From the NCBI GenBank assembly GCA_018222605.1, contig JAAEZZ010000015.1, positions 1 to 49,674 on the forward strand: a stretch of 49,674 nt of DNA, in the 5' to 3' direction. Shown here piece by piece: positions 42,460 through 49,674 of this stretch. This DNA comes from Alphaproteobacteria bacterium (GTDB lineage: Bacteria; Pseudomonadota; Alphaproteobacteria; Caulobacterales; Hyphomonadaceae). Numbering within the stretch: position 1 is the stretch's first letter; each line of letters begins with the position of its first letter. The translations under genes and the position numbers were made by a program. The notes beneath the pieces are model-generated. The model worked only from the letters and a program-made list of their open reading frames with translations, did no database searches and had not been told where the DNA came from.

Positions 42460-43305
42460 ATGAATACGACCCCTCAGCGCTTCAGCATTTATTTCAATGT
42501 CCACCTCGTGTCTGACAGTACGGGTGAGACGCTTAATGCGATTCAGCGAGCGGCCTGTGCACAGTTCGAAAACGTGCAGCCGCTTGAACACAATTATTAT
42601 CTCGTCCGCTCCGAGCGCCAGCTAGAACGCGTGATGCGAGAGATCGAGGCCGCGCCCGGCGTTGTCTGGTACACGATTTCTGATGAAGTCCTGCGCCAGA
42701 AGCTGGAAACCTTCTGCCGCGAGCATGGTGTGGCGACACTGCCGGTGCTGGATGCGTCGATTGCCATGCTGGGCCGCCACCTCGGCATTTCCGCCAACCA
42801 GAAAGTTGCCGGCCAGCACGCGCTGGATGATGACTATTTCGAGCGGATGGAAGCCATCAATTTCACGCTGGCCCATGATGATGGCCAGAATGTTGACGGG
42901 CTGGTCGGTGCAGACGTTATTCTGCTGGGGGTGAGCCGCACATCAAAGACTCCGACCTGTGTGTATCTGGCAAACCGCAAGGTGAAGGCGGGGAATATTC
43001 CGCTGGTGCCGGGCGTGCCGCTGCCGCCTTTTATTGAAAAGCTTGGCCCGAAAGGCCCGCTGATTATTGGCCTGAAGGTCAGCGCAGAGCGGCTTGTGCA
43101 GATCCGCCGTCAGCGCCTGATCTCGCTGGATCAGGATGAACACACTATCTATGCCGATGAGGCCGCCGTGCGCGATGAAGTGACCCAGGCCAACCGCCTG
43201 TTTCAACGCAACAAGTGGAAGACGATTGATGTCTCCCGCCGCTCGGTTGAGGAAACGGCTGCCGCGATCCTGAACCTGTTGAACGAACGGAAAGCCCAGG
43301 TATGA
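42460..43305 (+). CDS. PPSR-family kinase/pyrophosphorylase regulatory protein (RP001/DUF299)
   Basis: These proteins phosphorylate and dephosphorylate PEP synthase or pyruvate phosphate dikinase on a Thr, using ADP and phosphate. The 281-residue product starts MNTTPQRFSIYFNVHLVSDSTGETLNA, and its P-loop-like motif is GVSRTSKTPTCVYLAN. The start at 42460 is chosen by family; an in-frame ATG at 42397 would add 21 atypical residues and run through DnaA box candidates. The target enzyme is not in the window. It heads a run of coupled genes going right from oriC. Confidence 0.93.
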   Translation: MNTTPQRFSIYFNVHLVSDSTGETLNAIQRAACAQFENVQPLEHNYYLVRSERQLERVMREIEAAPGVVWYTISDEVLRQKLETFCREHGVATLPVLDASIAMLGRHLGISANQKVAGQHALDDDYFERMEAINFTLAHDDGQNVDGLVGADVILLGVSRTSKTPTCVYLANRKVKAGNIPLVPGVPLPPFIEKLGPKGPLIIGLKVSAERLVQIRRQRLISLDQDEHTIYADEAAVRDEVTQANRLFQRNKWKTIDVSRRSVEETAAAILNLLNERKAQV

Positions 43306-43898
43306 ACCCGCGCATTATTCTCGCTTCCGGCAGCCAGAGCCGGCGCGCCGTGCTGGCCGCTGCGGGTGTGGAAGCCGAAACCATCAAGTCGAATGTGGAT
43401 GAGGATGCGGCCAAGGCGGCATTCCGCGCAGAGCCCATGTCTGTCCGCGATCAGGCCATGAAGCTGGCCGAGATGAAATCCATGAAGGTCTCAATGCGCG
43501 AAAACGGTCTGGTCATTGGCTGCGATCAAATGCTGTCACTGGACAATCAAGCCTTCGACAAGCCCGTGGATCTGGAAGGTGCACGCGACCATTTGCGCAA
43601 ACTGTCCGGCAAGACGCACACGCTGGAAACTGGAATTGTGATTTCCGAAAATGGTGAGCCAGTCTGGCGCTATCTGGCTCGGCCGAAGCTGACCATGCGT
43701 GTGCTGAGCGAAGACTTCATCGAAGACTATGTCGAGACGGTCGGCGCACCGCTCTTGTCTACAGTTGGCGCGTACCAGCTGGAAGGCCTGGGCACACAAT
43801 TGTTTTCGCGGATTGAAGGCGATTATTTCTCCATCCTCGGCCTGCCGCTTTTGCCTCTGCTTGATTATCTGCGTGTTCGGAAGGTACTGCCCTCATGA
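43302..43898 (+). CDS. maf: Maf-family nucleotide pyrophosphatase
   Basis: This house-cleaning nucleotide pyrophosphatase hydrolyses odd or modified nucleoside triphosphates. The 198-residue product has the Maf opening LASGSQSRRAVLAAAG, GCDQMLSL with the catalytic Asp and DYVETVGAPLLSTVGAYQ. Its ATG overlaps the PPSR stop (ATGA) and its stop overlaps the aroE ATG, so it sits in the middle of a coupled run. Confidence 0.93.
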   Translation: MNPRIILASGSQSRRAVLAAAGVEAETIKSNVDEDAAKAAFRAEPMSVRDQAMKLAEMKSMKVSMRENGLVIGCDQMLSLDNQAFDKPVDLEGARDHLRKLSGKTHTLETGIVISENGEPVWRYLARPKLTMRVLSEDFIEDYVETVGAPLLSTVGAYQLEGLGTQLFSRIEGDYFSILGLPLLPLLDYLRVRKVLPS

Positions 43899-44710
43899 CC
43901 TTGCTGTATGGTGTTGTTGGCGATCCGGTATCGCATTCTCTATCGCCTGTGATCCATAAGGCCTGGATTCGGGAGCATGGTATTGATGCGACCTATGAAG
44001 CCCTGCACGTTGCCAAAGGCGAACTGGATGAGGGGCTCAAGACACTTGAGTCGCGCGGCGCAAAAGGGCTGAACATAACCCTGCCGCACAAGGAAGACGC
44101 GCTGGCGCTCGCTGAAACGGTCAGTAAGGTCGCCCGCCGCATTGGCGCGGCGAATACGCTGATCCATTTGAAGAAGGGCGGCTGGCACGCAGAAAATACC
44201 GATGCACCCGGATTTGCCGAAACGCTAGGCCAGATCGATATCGATATTTCCGGACAGCATGTATGTCTGCTGGGGGCAGGGGGCGCAGCGCGCGCTGTCG
44301 CGCTTGCCATCTCTGACATGCGTGCAGATTTGACGATCTGTAATCGGACTGTTTCACGCGCAGAGGATATGGTGAACCATCTGAACATCGAAGCGGAAAT
44401 TTGCAGCCTGGATCAGGCCGTTGCGGCCATGGGGGAGGCGGATATCGTGATCAATACGCTTAGCCTCGGGCATTCAGGACAGGCGCTTGATATGCCGGAT
44501 GGCAAGTCTCGTATCTTCTACGACATTTCCTATGGCAAGGCGGCAAAGCCGATGCTGGACGCGGCAAGTGCGAAAAACTGGAAACCTGTCGATGGGCTGG
44601 GCATGCTTGTGGCGCAGGCGGCATTCAGCTTTGAACACTGGTTCGGCATATTGCCGGATATGGTATCAGCTCAGGAGCGTTGCCGAAAGCTGGTGGAGGC
44701 CACAACATGA
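43895..44710 (+). CDS. aroE: Shikimate dehydrogenase AroE
   Basis: AroE reduces 3-dehydroshikimate with NADPH in aromatic amino-acid synthesis. The 271-residue product has [10 protein letters not shown] (substrate serine), [11 protein letters not shown] (catalytic Lys), ENTDAPGF (catalytic Asp) and the NADP loop [15 protein letters not shown] overlaps on both sides link it to maf and coaE. Confidence 0.95.
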   Translation: MTLLYGVVGDPVSHSLSPVIHKAWIREHGIDATYEALHVAKGELDEGLKTLESRGAKGLNITLPHKEDALALAETVSKVARRIGAANTLIHLKKGGWHAENTDAPGFAETLGQIDIDISGQHVCLLGAGGAARAVALAISDMRADLTICNRTVSRAEDMVNHLNIEAEICSLDQAVAAMGEADIVINTLSLGHSGQALDMPDGKSRIFYDISYGKAAKPMLDAASAKNWKPVDGLGMLVAQAAFSFEHWFGILPDMVSAQERCRKLVEATT

Positions 44711-45318
44711 TCATCCTTGGGCTGACAGGTTCCATAGGCATGGGGAAATCCGCGACGGCTGAACTCTTCCGCGAAGAGGGCGTGCCAGTGTATGATGCGG
44801 ACGCAGAAGTGCACGCGCTCTATGCCAAGGGCGGCGCGGCTGTTGCGCCGGTGGAAGTGGCCTTTCCGGGTGTCAGCGTGGACGGGGCGATTGACCGGAA
44901 TGCCTTGCGCGCACGCGTATTGAATGATTCCGAAGCGATGAAGACACTGGAAGCAATCGTCCATCCCCTCGCAGGAGATGCCCAGAAACAGTTTCGGGAT
45001 ACTGCGCATAAATCCGGCGCACCTTTCATCGTGCTGGATATTCCTCTGCTCTATGAAGCGGGCGGATATGCCTATTGCGATTATGTCGTGGTTGTCAGCG
45101 CCCCGGCAGAGGTGCAGCGCGAACGGGTGCTCTCCCGTCCCGGCATGACGGCGGAGACATTCGAGTCCATACTCACGCGTCAGATGCCGGATGCTGAAAA
45201 GCGCGCCAAGGCAGATTTCATTATCTCCACGGCGCATGGTTTCGAGTTTGCACGCGATTGTGTTCAGGCCATAGTGCGCCTGATGAATCGCTTGGCTGAG
45301 GAAGAGAGTGACGCATGA
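44707..45318 (+). CDS. coaE: Dephospho-CoA kinase CoaE
   Basis: CoaE phosphorylates dephospho-CoA with ATP, the last step of CoA synthesis. The start at 44707 ([17 protein letters not shown]) overlaps the aroE stop (ATGA). The P-loop is GSIGMGKS. The residues [17 protein letters not shown] and [10 protein letters not shown] are typical. The 203-residue length is normal. It overlaps dnaQ by 4 bases. Confidence 0.95.
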   Translation: MIILGLTGSIGMGKSATAELFREEGVPVYDADAEVHALYAKGGAAVAPVEVAFPGVSVDGAIDRNALRARVLNDSEAMKTLEAIVHPLAGDAQKQFRDTAHKSGAPFIVLDIPLLYEAGGYAYCDYVVVVSAPAEVQRERVLSRPGMTAETFESILTRQMPDAEKRAKADFIISTAHGFEFARDCVQAIVRLMNRLAEEESDA

Positions 45319-46016
45319 GTGATGTTATTCGCGAAATCGCATTCGATACAGAAACAACTGGTCTGAATCCTGCTGACGGGGACCGGGTCATCGAAATCGG
45401 TGCAGTGGAAATGCACAACCACATTGCGACCGGCCGCACGTTTCGTGTGCTGATCAATCCGAAGCGCTCCGTCTCTGAAGACACGGTCCGCATCACCGGC
45501 ATTACGGATGGGCATCTGAAGGATGCCCCCTATTTTGAGCATCCGGAAGTCGTCGATGCTTTTCTGGAATTCCTGGGAGACGCCACGATTGTTGCGCACA
45601 ATGCCGGGTTTGACCGGGGCTTTATCAATATGGAGCTGGAGCGGTGCGGGCGTCCGCCGATTCCGGAAGAGCGCTGGATCGATACGGCTGCCATGGCCCG
45701 CAAGAAATATCCCGGCGCCCCGGCCAGTCTTGATGCACTTTGTCGACGCTATGATATTTCGCTGGAAAGCCGGACCTTCCACGGCGCTTTGCTCGATAGC
45801 CAGCTGCTGGCCAGCGTGTATCTCGAATTGCTGGGCGGCCGCGCGCGCGCTTTCTCGTTTGAGACGGCAGAGGAAATGGATTTCGGGTCTCGGAAGCGGA
45901 CGGCGAAGCAACGGCCTCAGCCTCTTGCTTCGCAGATCACGGAAGAAGAACGCGCCGCCCACGAAGCCTTTATTGAAAGCTTGGGCGATGACGCGATCTG
46001 GAAAAAGGTTAGCTGA
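45315..46016 (+). CDS. dnaQ: DNA polymerase III epsilon subunit (proofreading exonuclease) DnaQ
   Basis: This 3'-5' exonuclease removes wrong bases during replication. The 233-residue product has Exo [21 protein letters not shown], Exo [15 protein letters not shown] and Exo [15 protein letters not shown]. It closes the coupled run PPSR-maf-aroE-coaE-dnaQ. Its TGA is next to the secB stop on the other strand. Confidence 0.95.
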   Translation: MSDVIREIAFDTETTGLNPADGDRVIEIGAVEMHNHIATGRTFRVLINPKRSVSEDTVRITGITDGHLKDAPYFEHPEVVDAFLEFLGDATIVAHNAGFDRGFINMELERCGRPPIPEERWIDTAAMARKKYPGAPASLDALCRRYDISLESRTFHGALLDSQLLASVYLELLGGRARAFSFETAEEMDFGSRKRTAKQRPQPLASQITEEERAAHEAFIESLGDDAIWKKVS

Positions 46017-46517
46017 TCAGGCTTGGCCAACACCATTTTGGCCGTTTTGTTCGGCGGCGCGCTGGTATTGCGCCTGGTAAAGCTGAACAAAGTCGACCGG
46101 ATCGATCAGCAGGGGCGGGAAGCCACCTTCGCGCGTGATCTCTGCAATGATGCGGCGCGCGAACGGGAACAGAAGGCGCGGGCATTCGATCAGAAGCATT
46201 GGCTCGATCTGGTTCTGCTGGGCTGTTTGCAGCTGGAACAGGCCGGCATATTCAAGTTCGCAAAGGAACAGGACTGTCTGCTCGGATGTCGCCTTGGCGG
46301 ACAGTTTCAGGGAAACTTCGAAAAGACCATTCCCGTCGGCATGCGGTGTCGCGCCAACATCGATACCGAGATCAATGTTCGGTTGGGCCTGAACAGGGCC
46401 ATGGCCCGGGTTTTCGAAGGACAGGTCTTTGACATATTGACCGAGCACGCGCATGGACGGCGTCTGTTGGCCGGTGCCCTGCGGCTGGGGGTTTTCCGGT
46501 GCGCTGGCATCTGTCAT
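46017..46517 (-). CDS. secB: Protein-export chaperone SecB
   Basis: SecB keeps preproteins unfolded and hands them to SecA. The 166-residue product has RVLGQYVKDLSFENP, CELEYAGLFQL and LLFPFARRIIAEITREGGFPPLLIDPVDF. N- and C-terminal tails are Gln/Asn-rich. It converges on dnaQ with no spacer and is divergent from the Tim44-like gene. Confidence 0.97.
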   Translation of the reverse strand: MTDASAPENPQPQGTGQQTPSMRVLGQYVKDLSFENPGHGPVQAQPNIDLGIDVGATPHADGNGLFEVSLKLSAKATSEQTVLFLCELEYAGLFQLQTAQQNQIEPMLLIECPRLLFPFARRIIAEITREGGFPPLLIDPVDFVQLYQAQYQRAAEQNGQNGVGQA

Positions 46518-46650
46518 GCTTGTTCTCCCTCTACACTTGACGTCGCGCGCCTAGCATGCGGCCCCTTAACGCGCAATGTATCACTGGCATGACAGGCTCG
46601 TCCAACCTATCTAGAATGGTACACACTTCTTTGGAGGATATTCCGCCCTT

Positions 46651-47265
46651 ATGTTCGATCCTGTGATTCAGGTAGTCATTCTTGCGGCGATTGCGCTGTT
46701 TGTTCTTTTCCGCCTCTACACCGTCTTGGGGAAGGGAGAAGACGATACGCCCATGCGCCGGACAGAACCGTCTGCAAAGCGCGGCGATACCCCCGTTACC
46801 CCTCTCGATAGGCCGGTGCAGCCAGCTGATCCGGAAACGCCGATCTTCACTGGGCCTGCAGCGGCCGGAATGGAAGAGATCTACAATGCCGACCGCCGGT
46901 TCAATGAGCCGGACTTCATGCGCGGGGCCCGTGCGGCCTACACAATGATCGTCGGGGCTTTTGCTCGTGGTGACAGGGAAGCGTTGCGCCCGCTGCTGGA
47001 TGATGACGTCTATGAAGCCTGGGATCAGGCGATTACCGATCGCGAAGCCAACAACACGCCCGCTTTTGATCTTCTGCGTATCAAGAAGGCTGAGATTGAA
47101 AGCGCAGAACTGGACGGCAAGATGGCCCGCGTCTGGGTGCGCTATCAGGCTGAACTGGGCGATGGCGAGACGACGCGCACGGCGAAAGAGCTGTGGGCCT
47201 TCATGCGCGATGTGACCGGAACCGATCCGAACTGGATCCTGGATGATGTGGAAGAGGCCAATTAG
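46651..47265 (+). CDS. Tim44/TimA-family membrane protein
   Basis: This 204-residue protein has one N-terminal membrane segment (VVILAAIALFVLFRLYTVLG), a Pro/Thr-rich linker and a Tim44-like domain. Typical pieces are FMRGARAAYTMIVGAFARGD and ELWAFMRDVTGTDPNWILDDVEEAN. In mitochondria the family links translocation to Hsp70; in bacteria the role is not settled. It lies next to secB and before mltA, as in Caulobacter relatives. GGAGG lies 13 bases before the ATG, slightly far. Confidence 0.9.
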   Translation: MFDPVIQVVILAAIALFVLFRLYTVLGKGEDDTPMRRTEPSAKRGDTPVTPLDRPVQPADPETPIFTGPAAAGMEEIYNADRRFNEPDFMRGARAAYTMIVGAFARGDREALRPLLDDDVYEAWDQAITDREANNTPAFDLLRIKKAEIESAELDGKMARVWVRYQAELGDGETTRTAKELWAFMRDVTGTDPNWILDDVEEAN

Positions 47266-47335
47266 GCCATCTTCTGCTGTACGTCCGACATCTGGGGCGT
47301 GACAGACTGACCTGAAGCAAGCCATAAGTGGCGGC

Positions 47336-48559
47336 ATGCTCCGCCGTTTGCTTTGCCTGTCTGTGATGACCATTCTGGCCTCCTGTCAGAGTGCCCCGCC
47401 GCCTGCGCCGTCCCCTGTGGTGCCGGATGTTCCGCCGAAAGTCTCCACCCCGCCGAAACAGGTTGAGGCGATTGAGCGCCCAAGCAGTTTTGCCGCCCTG
47501 CCGAACTGGCAGGAGGCCCCGATCGAATTGCCGATCAGCGCGTTCAAGCGATCCTGCGTGAAGCTGCAGGACCGGTCTGCCGGCGATTATCTGTCCGCCA
47601 AGGCGCCCTGGGCCGGATTTGTCGCCGAATGGCTGCCGGTGTGTGACGCTGTGAACAGGGCCGAGGATGATACCAGCGCCAGGGCCATTCTGGAGGCCGA
47701 ATTTCTACCGGTCGAAATTTCCTCTCCCACGGGTGAGAGCCGGTTCACCGGCTATTTTGAGCCGATGTATGAAGCGCGCTACACACCGACGCCGCCCTTC
47801 ACCGAACCTGTCCCAGCGCTGCCGTCGGATCTGGTGCCGAATGGCGCGAACCCGAAACAGCGTATGCCGGATGGCAGTTTGAGGCCCTATCCGCCCCGGG
47901 CAGACATCACGACAAATGGCGTGACGGCGATTGCCTATGCCCACCCGGCAGATGTCTTCTTCCTGCAGATCCAGGGCAGCGGACGCCTGCATTTCCCGGA
48001 CGGGCGGACGGTTCGCGCGGCTTATGCGGCGCATAATGGCCACCGGTTCGGCTCCACGGCCAATTGGCTGATGGAGACCGGTCGCATCACCCCCGGTGAG
48101 GCGAGCATGCAGGGCATTCGTGCCTGGATGGACCGGGCCGGTCCTGTTGAGACGCGCAAGGCGATGAACCACAATCCGCGCTTTGTGTTCTTCCGCGCGC
48201 TGCCGGAGGGCGACCCGTCGCTTGGCCCGGAAGGGGCGCAGGGCGTTCCGCTGACGCCGCTGTCCTCGATGGCGGTGGACACGTCCATCCATCCGCTGGG
48301 GGTGCCGATGTATGTGGAGACCGAGGCCCCAGGCCTGGGCGGCAAATGGGCGGGCCTGCTGATTTCGCAGGACACGGGCGGCGCCATCAAGGGCCCGGTG
48401 CGCGGCGATCTCTATTTCGGGACCGGCAAGGAAGCGGGCGAGCGCGCCGGCACGATGAATGCACCCGGCCGGCTGTGGGTGTTCCTGCCGCGCAAGGTGG
48501 CGCGGCGCCTGATGGATGAGAATGTCGCCAATCCGTCCCTGAAGCTGACCGCGCCCTAG
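47336..48559 (+). CDS. mltA: Membrane-bound lytic murein transglycosylase A
   Basis: MltA cleaves the glycan of peptidoglycan to form 1,6-anhydro ends. The 407-residue lipoprotein has a lipobox LASC in MLRRLLCLSVMTILASC and a Pro-rich spacer. The MltA barrel includes FTGYFEPMYEA, and the 3D domain carries the catalytic Asp (DTGGAIKGPVRGDLYFG). It is followed by the Smr gene with a 3-base gap. Confidence 0.94.
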   Translation: MLRRLLCLSVMTILASCQSAPPPAPSPVVPDVPPKVSTPPKQVEAIERPSSFAALPNWQEAPIELPISAFKRSCVKLQDRSAGDYLSAKAPWAGFVAEWLPVCDAVNRAEDDTSARAILEAEFLPVEISSPTGESRFTGYFEPMYEARYTPTPPFTEPVPALPSDLVPNGANPKQRMPDGSLRPYPPRADITTNGVTAIAYAHPADVFFLQIQGSGRLHFPDGRTVRAAYAAHNGHRFGSTANWLMETGRITPGEASMQGIRAWMDRAGPVETRKAMNHNPRFVFFRALPEGDPSLGPEGAQGVPLTPLSSMAVDTSIHPLGVPMYVETEAPGLGGKWAGLLISQDTGGAIKGPVRGDLYFGTGKEAGERAGTMNAPGRLWVFLPRKVARRLMDENVANPSLKLTAP

Positions 48560-48562
48560 GCC

Positions 48563-49114
48563 ATGACCAAGCGCCGCCTGACCCCTGAGGAATCCCGCGC
48601 CTGGGCCAGGGTTGCACGCACGGTAAAGCCGATTGGTCCGCCTACGGCAAATCTGGAAGAATTTGAGCGCGCCCTTGAATCCGGCGGGCCTGTCAACCCG
48701 ATGCGTCCGCGCAAACATTCAGCTGACGGATTGATCGCGGCAGCGGGAAAGGCGGAGGACAAACAAAAGCCCACGGCAAAGGCCGCTGACCGCGGCGGCG
48801 AAAAGCGCGTGCGCCGCGGTCGGCTGGAACTGGCCGGGACGATAGATCTGCACGGCATGACACAGACGACCGCAGAGCTGCGCCTGATGCAATTTGTCAC
48901 CCGCAGCCGCACGCAAGGCGCGCGCTGCGTTCTGGTGATTACAGGAAAAGGACGCGGGGGCGAGGGGGTTCTTCGGCGGAACTTTCTGCACTGGGTTCAG
49001 ACGCCGGATGCCAGCCAGCATGTGTCTGGCTATTCAGAGGCCCATGCGCGTCATGGGGGCTCAGGGGCGTTTTATCTGTTTCTGCGGAGGTCCGGGCCCG
49101 CTCGGCAGCCATGA
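48563..49114 (+). CDS. Smr-domain protein
   Basis: This 183-residue protein has a basic N-terminal half and a C-terminal Smr domain (about 92-178): TIDLHGMTQTTAELRL, LVITGKGRGGEGVLRR and HGGSGAFYLFLRR. Smr domains cleave or bind nucleic acid, for example in rescue of collided ribosomes. It is placed directly after mltA. The last 176 bases are also open on the other strand as the 3' part of the gene at 48939-49355. Confidence 0.92.
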   Translation: MTKRRLTPEESRAWARVARTVKPIGPPTANLEEFERALESGGPVNPMRPRKHSADGLIAAAGKAEDKQKPTAKAADRGGEKRVRRGRLELAGTIDLHGMTQTTAELRLMQFVTRSRTQGARCVLVITGKGRGGEGVLRRNFLHWVQTPDASQHVSGYSEAHARHGGSGAFYLFLRRSGPARQP

Positions 49115-49355
49115 GTTTTTTGTACTGAATGGTGAAATCGTCTTCCCTTGGCCCCAGCTCTCTCAGGATACGATCATATGTTTCCGCAACCAGATCCGGA
49201 TCATAGACGCACCTTTCAACCCATTCCCGCGCCTGCGGAATATTACAGGCGATCCGGCGCAAGAATTTGACATGGGTTGAATGCGACGCGTCTGCGAAGT
49301 GCCACATGAATTTCATGCGAAACGTGTTTCTGATGCGGGCTTTACGGCGTGGCAT
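48939..49355 (-). CDS. Hypothetical protein overlapping the Smr gene
   Basis: This 138-residue frame on the minus strand begins MPRRKARIRNTFRMKFMWHF, with AAAGGA 7 bases before the ATG. The first 80 residues, outside the Smr gene, are charged and mostly helical (HVKFLRRIACNIPQAREWVE, DPDLVAETYDRILRELG). The other 58 residues read antisense to the Smr gene and are low-complexity. The real protein may end near the Smr stop in relatives, with stop loss here. I do not recognise the family. The open frame outside the overlap and its ribosome site favour a true gene. Confidence 0.5.
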   Translation of the reverse strand: MPRRKARIRNTFRMKFMWHFADASHSTHVKFLRRIACNIPQAREWVERCVYDPDLVAETYDRILRELGPREDDFTIQYKKLMAAERARTSAETDKTPLSPHDAHGPLNSQTHAGWHPASEPSAESSAEEPPRPRVLFL

Positions 49356-49407
49356 GGAGTTGTCCTTTCTGTTTTCCTTGGGCCCTTGCGGCGTTACCCC
49401 CCTCTAA

Positions 49408-49428
49408 CTCCCCCCTTTCAGGGGGGAG
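49408..49428. repeat. REP-like C/G-run palindrome
   Basis: A perfect CTCCCCCC/GGGGGGAG stem (49408-49415 with 49421-49428) encloses TTTCA, preceded by a run of C. This is a typical dispersed intergenic palindrome. It lies in 49356-49674, where I see no gene. Confidence 0.5.
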
Positions 49429-49519
49429 AACGGCCCTCAAGCAAGGCGGCTGCTGTCGGCGTTCCTCCTGCGCCCAAAGCCGGACTGGCGCGAACCATCC
49501 GGGTTTCCTGATACTTCCG

Positions 49520-49537
49520 GGCTCTCTCACAAGAGCC
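49520..49537. other. Short hairpin beside a large hairpin
   Basis: GGCTCT/AGAGCC stem (49520-49525 with 49532-49537), loop CTCACA, directly before the large hairpin at 49540. Confidence 0.5.
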
Positions 49538-49539
49538 GT

Positions 49540-49613
49540 GCGCGGCGGGCGCCGTGGCGCTCCGCCTGACAATGAAATAAGGCTACGGAATGGAGCGTTA
49601 CCGCCCGCCGCGC
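49540..49613. other. Large GC-rich hairpin, possible structured repeat or RNA
   Basis: A 74-base structure. Twelve perfect pairs (49540-49551 with 49602-49613) are followed by a 2-base bulge, four more pairs including two G-T, and six pairs (49558-49563 with 49592-49597). The 28-base loop has a small inner GCCT/AGGC stem. No T-run follows on either strand, so it is not a plain terminator. It could be part of a dispersed element or a non-coding RNA. Confidence 0.6.
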
Positions 49614-49674
49614 CGGTCAGGAGCTTTGGCGAGATATGCTCAACATACCCCAAGGTCCCGGGTCTTCTGAGCGA

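Noticed and set aside
44350..44365. TGTTTCACGCG in aroE as a third parS
   Set aside because: The second half (CAGAGG) does not match GTGAAACA, so it is only a half-site.
1..49674. tRNA, rRNA, CRISPR, transposase or integrase
   Set aside because: No T-loop GTTCRANNC in a cloverleaf setting, no regularly spaced repeats, and no mobile-element enzyme motifs were seen on either strand by eye; a tRNAscan or covariance run would be needed to be certain.

Overview
The window looks like the replication-origin region of an alphaproteobacterium of the Caulobacterales type, most likely a Hyphomonadaceae (Hyphomonas/Henriciella-like) genome. The grounds are high GC, alphaproteobacterial gene content, a TonB receptor paired with a TPR-sulfotransferase, CtrA and CcrM (GANTC) signals, and above all the gene order. 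Reading rightward, parB-parA-rsmG-mnmG-mnmE-rho-hemJ-hemH-hemE (all minus strand) is followed by a ~315 bp non-coding gap. Then comes the RP001/PPSR-maf-aroE-coaE-dnaQ run (plus strand), secB, a Tim44-like gene, mltA and an Smr gene. In Caulobacter crescentus the origin Cori lies between hemE and the RP001 homologue, so the gap at 42145-42459 is called oriC here. Genes on both sides are transcribed away from it. Two perfect 16-bp parS palindromes lie inside rsmG and mnmG.

Layout. 1-1273: the tail of an unknown gene and three small minus-strand genes with good ribosome sites, with hairpin terminators after two of them. 1274-4700: hisF, a crotonase, hisE, a conserved hypothetical and a ProX/YbaK-type tRNA deacylase. 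4687-9022: a TonB receptor and a TPR-sulfotransferase, bounded by a 45-bp direct repeat of the deacylase 3' end, so probably an inserted cassette. 9103-11810: aldo/keto reductase and a lipoprotein trehalase. 11841-17078: ftsK with a very acidic linker, a secreted FAS1 protein and an ammonium transporter. 17294-20686: a UbiH-type hydroxylase against a cnoX-LON domain-Trm112-DUF971 cluster. 20927-27832: lolA, xthA, a CPBP protease, a CenR-like response regulator, an L,D-transpeptidase, a YggS protein, a ThiE-like protein, an NtrZ-like protein and a porin. 27939-32478: DUF3576 lipoprotein, leuS, lptE, holA. 32482-49355: the origin region, then cell-envelope genes. 49356-49674: no gene seen; palindromic repeat and a large hairpin.

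The most interesting signal is in the putative origin. It has no perfect TTATCCACA DnaA box. Instead five 9-mers fit NGANTCACA, a DnaA G-box-like sequence in which the first half is a GANTC methylation site. Nine GANTC sites fall within 187 bp. A perfect TTAA-N7-TTAA CtrA site lies in the same gap. This suggests an origin in which adenine methylation state could directly affect initiator binding.

No tRNA, rRNA, CRISPR array, transposase or integrase was seen. All functions are inferred from reading the sequence; no database search was run.
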